A DNA stretch of 64,000 nucleotides from Eutypella sp. D-1 (lineage: Eukaryota; Ascomycota; Sordariomycetes; Xylariales; Diatrypaceae): contig JAJTTP010000001.1 in assembly GCA_023313575.1 (NCBI GenBank), positions 3,472,001 to 3,536,000 of the forward strand, in the 5' to 3' direction. The position numbers and the translations under genes are program-made. Of the stretch, positions 59,859 to 64,000 are shown piece by piece (the first letter of the stretch is position 1; each line of letters starts with the position of its first letter). Below the pieces are notes generated by a model. That model was not told the origin of the DNA, did no database searches, and worked only from the letters and a program-made list of their open reading frames with translations.

Positions 59859-62800
59859 ATTTTCGAGGCGAGTGGGTGAATATCCGACTTGTCGTGTACG
59901 CGGAATGAAGATGTATCAGGTAGTGAAGTTATCGTTTGTTGGTGTAGTAAAGTAGAGTTCGGGATAATAGTATGATATGGTATCATGTGGTAACTCGCAG
60001 TCCCAATCCTCCGTCCTTCGCCCGAACCTTATTGTCCAGCCAGCCAAGACAAGAGCCGTTGCCACCATACACACAATAATAATAAAAAAAGGTTACGGTC
60101 AATGTACCTTGTCAGTCGTAAGTGGGTAATAAGCGGTATTGTTCCTTTTTCTCTCCCGCTTTGAAAGAATTAAAGGCGTGGTTCGTTTTTGTAAAAGAGC
60201 GATAGAAAGGGATATGGTGTAGTGTCAAACGAAGCGGCGTCAAGGTGTAAAAAAAAAAAAGAGAGAGAGCAGAAAGAAACGGATGGGCAACAGCGTACGA
60301 AGTAGTAACCTTGTAGTAGGGTAAGGGCCCCGTCGGGTTACGGCAATAGAGTGGAAGGAAGGGTCTCCTAGCAAATTGAGGCGGGGCGGGGGGCCGCTGT
60401 TATTGGGGTGGTTATTGCGACAAGATGAGAAAGTCAGAGCAAGTCTCCAGCTAGGATGTAGCGATCGTCAACCAAGTCAGGACTTCGTCGGGGGGGTTTC
60501 CCTGGGTGCCCCGTTTTAGGCATAGGTACTCAAGGTACTCCTCCGTAGACACTCCGTAGTAGTAGTAATTGGAAGGGGGTAGGCTGGCAGGTACTTAGGT
60601 ACCTACTTCTTCGGCAGCCTTTCAAGTCTGAGGTCAGTCTTGGAACCTAAGTACAGGCGATAACATAGTGCTCTACGCACCTGTGGACTGGCTACATCGT
60701 ACTATGTAGTGCTGGGTAGTGCTATGGATAGTCCGTAGAATTGTGGAAGCGCTAAGCCCGCCCCGGTTGTTACATGAATACCTGTCAACTTCCAAGTTGG
60801 CCTTGAATATAACAAGTACGTACTGCCGCCCGCCGAGTGTAGGTACTTACCTGTACCTAGGCAGGTACGTACAGGGCACACCCGCGCGCACACACATATC
60901 AGTTTAGCACGTATTAAATTCATATAGGTTTATATTTATAGCAAGATGGCCCGACTGTCAGGCGCCGTTTAAAAACGGGGATTACTATTATTGCTGGCCA
61001 CGCTCGCAAGTTGGCAGGTTGGCAGGCTCGTAACATAACACGAAGCCAGAAGGAAGACATCAGGGTTCAAGAACTCTGGGGAGTCGTGTAATGGAACTCT
61101 GAGGTGACTTAGTCATTATTGGTTGTACCTATCACATCAACGGTTGTATATGGGCTTAACGGGCAGACATCTCTAACCCGTCTTTATTGCTAGACGTAGT
61201 TAGCGAATACTGCCTAGTTACATACGTGTAGGCAGGTGAAAGGATGCGGGCTGAATGGCCTGTTAACCGAAATCCCCTTCAAGGGTGTCTGTCGTCCAGT
61301 TGACCTCATAGTACATGGCGGCGAATACAGTGTGTTCCAGTTATGTGGTACGTATTCAAGGCACCCGGACTTGACCTCAAAGGCCGCTAGACAATTGCAT
61401 TACATGGCATTGTACATCTATCTATGGATCTATGGATGGATACCAAGTCTCTCTGGTCTGTGTAAAAGTAGGCAATCCCATGTACCTACCTAGTATGTAT
61501 CTCGAAACTCATCGATTCTTCTTACCTAACATTACGAAAGTTGAAGGGCTTTACAAAGCTTATTTCATGTCTTCCCACATCTCCTAAACACATACGAGAT
61601 TGACCGAGCGCGCGGACGCGAACATGTGATGTCAAGTAACAGCATGTTAACGGCAGCCCATGTTGGTACGTTTAGGCTGTGATCAGTATAGGCTTATAGC
61701 TGGAAAGGTGTCAACCCTGAAAATGGCCTAGGTAAGTAGGTGAGAGAGAACGGTTTTCCAAGTGAGAAGGCCCAGGGGCCCTGATACCCTCATTCATCAT
61801 AGGCCAAGCACAACCCTATAGACACAAACACGTGACGGAAAGCAACGTGCGTGTGGGCAGGGATGAATGGCTCAATGGATCAAACAAGTAGCACCTTGAA
61901 GTGGACAAAAGCGGACAGGGGGCGGCGACTTTGTCCCAAGAAGAAGAGAAAAAAATCTCCCTATGACGTCCACACAGTTTTCTAGACAGTATACTGAGAT
62001 CGTTAAAACGGGATTCTTGATGAGCCCAGTCGGCCATAACGATTACCTATCTTGGCATATGCATATCTCCGGTAGATGTCTGCTATACGAAAGTCAGGTT
62101 CTATCTATACCCAAGCTTGTAGCCCGCCTCCTAGTCGGCATCGCACGTTAGGGCTACTATTCTATCTCAAAGCAGGTATTCACTAAAATTTTGACTGAAC
62201 ACATGATATGTGAATATTTTGCTGCGGGTCGGTTGCATGCAAAACAGCGATCTCCGAAAGAAAACAAGAATGCCAGAAGGGCGTTCCAGTCAAGGAACAG
62301 CGAGGTGATGGATGTATCTGATTAGAACATGTAACTATATACTAAATGAGTTAATAGCTATGCAGATAGATACCCATATTTTCCGCTCTTGAAAATTCAA
62401 CCATCTTATCGCGATATGCAATAATCACAAGAGAAATTTGTACAACCTGGAAGTTTGCTTCAAGGTTGTTATTAGCGTCTTTAGTATGGCAGATACATTC
62501 CATTGGGCCACACATGGTTTGATTGCAGATGGATGCTGGGCGCTTGTGACGCCATAATCGGGTTATGATTGGCGATTACTAGACAAGTCATGGGGCAGAA
62601 AACCGGAGATGACTAAATGGGCCAGGAACTTGTAAGTGGTTCTTATTCATTCCGTGCTAAAGGAAAAAAGGTTATAAGGGGGAGGGCTGGAGGGGAGAAA
62701 AGAGACAGGATTTTCAGAATATGAAGGGGGGATTTGAGACGAGCACATCTCCCACCCAAACACCCCAAAACTTGACCAAAGTTCTACCACTTCTTCTTTT

Positions 62801-64000
62801 TCTTCTTCTTCTTCTCCTTCGTCTTCGTCTTCTTCCTCTCTCAAATTTTCCCTCGCTGGCTCCTGGCCCGCCTGCCCACCCCTCGCCCGCTCCTCCTTCG
62901 TCTGCTCATGTCTTGGCGGTCCTCGACCTGCCCAATCCCGTGTTAGGGATTATCCGGGGGTCCTCTGAACGCGGCAAGTCTGAGCCGATAGCACATACGC
63001 TAGCAAAAACCCTTACGCGCTACCCAAGCTTGTCCATGTACAAGCTGTCAAGTACCCTGGTACCATCTTTGAACCAAGCTCTTTGGCTCTCTGGGCTCTA
63101 CGTAAGGGGCTTGAGTGGGCAACGATGCGCAGAAGATAGGCACCACCATCTTGACCACTTGCGCATTTTAAGCAGTGATTTTCATGTCGATTGTCATTAT
63201 TATGACCGACGGATCTTCCCTCGGTGCAACGGCGCGGCGCACTCGTGCATTCGTGAGACTCATTTTACATAACTCACCTGAACTCACCAGAGACAGGTTT
63301 GTGTGATGCATATAACTAGCCCACTATGTACCCAGGCTTGCCAGATACCTAGACACCAACGTGCCTTGTGTAGAGTCGCGTGTATAGTTTGCTGATCAGT
63401 ACCTAGGTACTCAAGGAGAGAACAACTACCTTATGTATATATATGTAGGTAGGTATTCGTAGTTAGTAGAGTTAGGTCAAAGTGTGAGGATAGGTTATTG
63501 ACGCTACCGGACTTCGTGGTTTTGGGGCGTAACCCTCTGGCATTCTTTAATAAAAAGGAGGTAGAACCATTCAAATAGTCTCACGAAGCGGGAGCGGCTT
63601 TACATGCTGCTATAGTCACATAATCGCATATGTAAACCTAGCCCTGCCCAGCCTACCATGGTGAGTCATGCCCCTTTCGTGATAATTCAGTTGCCATGGG
63701 ATGAGGAGCCAAGGGACATGTTTTACCATCTCTGGTAGCGGAGCCAAATAGAGTTGTTCTCTAGCGATTCTGGCGTATTCCACGGAAAATGATGCCAATG
63801 CTTCTTTCCCCGTAACAGTAACAAGCCGGTTGGGCAGTTGCGTTGCAAAGTTGTTACAACGCACGGCTCGGCCAGCCAACTATACCCATTATTTTCCTAC
63901 TTCTAGGTATTTCTTGCACCTCCTGGCAACTGGAGTAAAACACACCTGCCTACTATTGTAATAGGCTCCTGATAAGACTTGTCAGGCTACCTAGTTGCCT
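59859..64000. other. Gene-poor region to the window end
   Basis: The first several hundred bases are the likely promoter of the SCOCO-like gene. Beyond that I see no supportable gene. Notable content is taggtacct-type words (near 60595, 60840-60870), a CTT/CTC-rich stretch at about 62789-62838, and a perfect 14-bp palindrome AGTACCTAGGTACT at 63398-63411. Open frames at 61236-61493 and 62721-63272 have no family features; the latter is low-complexity. Confidence 0.5.
63398..63411. repeat. Perfect 14-bp palindrome AGTACCTAGGTACT
   Basis: Extended form of the TACCTAGGTA word seen in other intergenic parts of this window. It could bind a dimeric factor or be part of a small dispersed repeat. 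Confidence 0.75.

Noticed and set aside
62721..63272. 183-residue plus-strand open frame
   Set aside because: It begins in a CTT/CTC microsatellite giving a Leu-rich artefact, and the rest has no family character.

Overview
The window looks like nuclear DNA of a filamentous ascomycete (Pezizomycotina, most likely a Sordariomycete). The reasons are short introns (about 50-115 nt, mostly GTRAGT-type donors, CTAAC-like branch sites and YAG acceptors), fungal-type gene families (CYP52-like P450, secreted GH20 hexosaminidase, a STAND/ankyrin protein, a fungal-only two-TM membrane family), and very uneven gene density. No rRNA, tRNA, CRISPR array or intact transposon was recognised. The species cannot be named from the sequence alone.

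Layout. 0-4 kb: the 3' part of an Aro8-like aromatic aminotransferase (+) converges on a cytochrome P450 (-). 4-8 kb: an AT-rich, gene-poor island whose only convincing gene encodes a tiny secreted eight-cysteine protein. 8-13 kb: a tubulin-tyrosine-ligase-like protein and a six-exon kinase-like protein, both (-). 13.7-20.3 kb: a secreted beta-N-acetylhexosaminidase and a mitochondrial aldehyde dehydrogenase, both (-). 20.8-26.7 kb: one very large STAND protein (-) with a SesB-like hydrolase domain, a P-loop NTPase, about twenty ankyrin repeats and an acidic E/P-rich tail. 27.5-29.1 kb: a fungal membrane protein of unknown function (+) and a broken small membrane-protein gene (-). 30.7-36 kb: two housekeeping genes on +, NAB2 (poly(A) RNA binding) and HEM14 (protoporphyrinogen oxidase), the latter with an unusual insertion and C-terminal extension. 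39.4-40.1 kb: a low-complexity Pro/Ser-rich protein. 40-48 kb: almost no intact genes, with coding-like fragments near 43.3-45.2 kb. 48.3-52 kb: a FYVE-RING ubiquitin-ligase-like gene (+) with a long Ser-Gln repeat, and a GPI-anchor-type secreted protein (-). 52-64 kb: largely empty apart from a two-exon short coiled-coil (SCOCO-like) protein gene at 59.2-59.8 kb.

The genes do not form one evident pathway. Conserved housekeeping genes (NAB2, HEM14, FYVE-RING, SCOCO-like) are mixed with accessory genes (STAND protein, P450, small cysteine-rich secreted protein). Exon structures were rebuilt by hand from reading frames, splice consensus and protein-family continuity, without transcripts. Intergenic DNA repeatedly carries words related to the palindrome TACCTAGGTA, and two long poly-C tracts occur. 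The most interesting items are the STAND protein, the cysteine-rich protein with its frame-neutral intron, the extended HEM14, and the broken membrane-protein gene.
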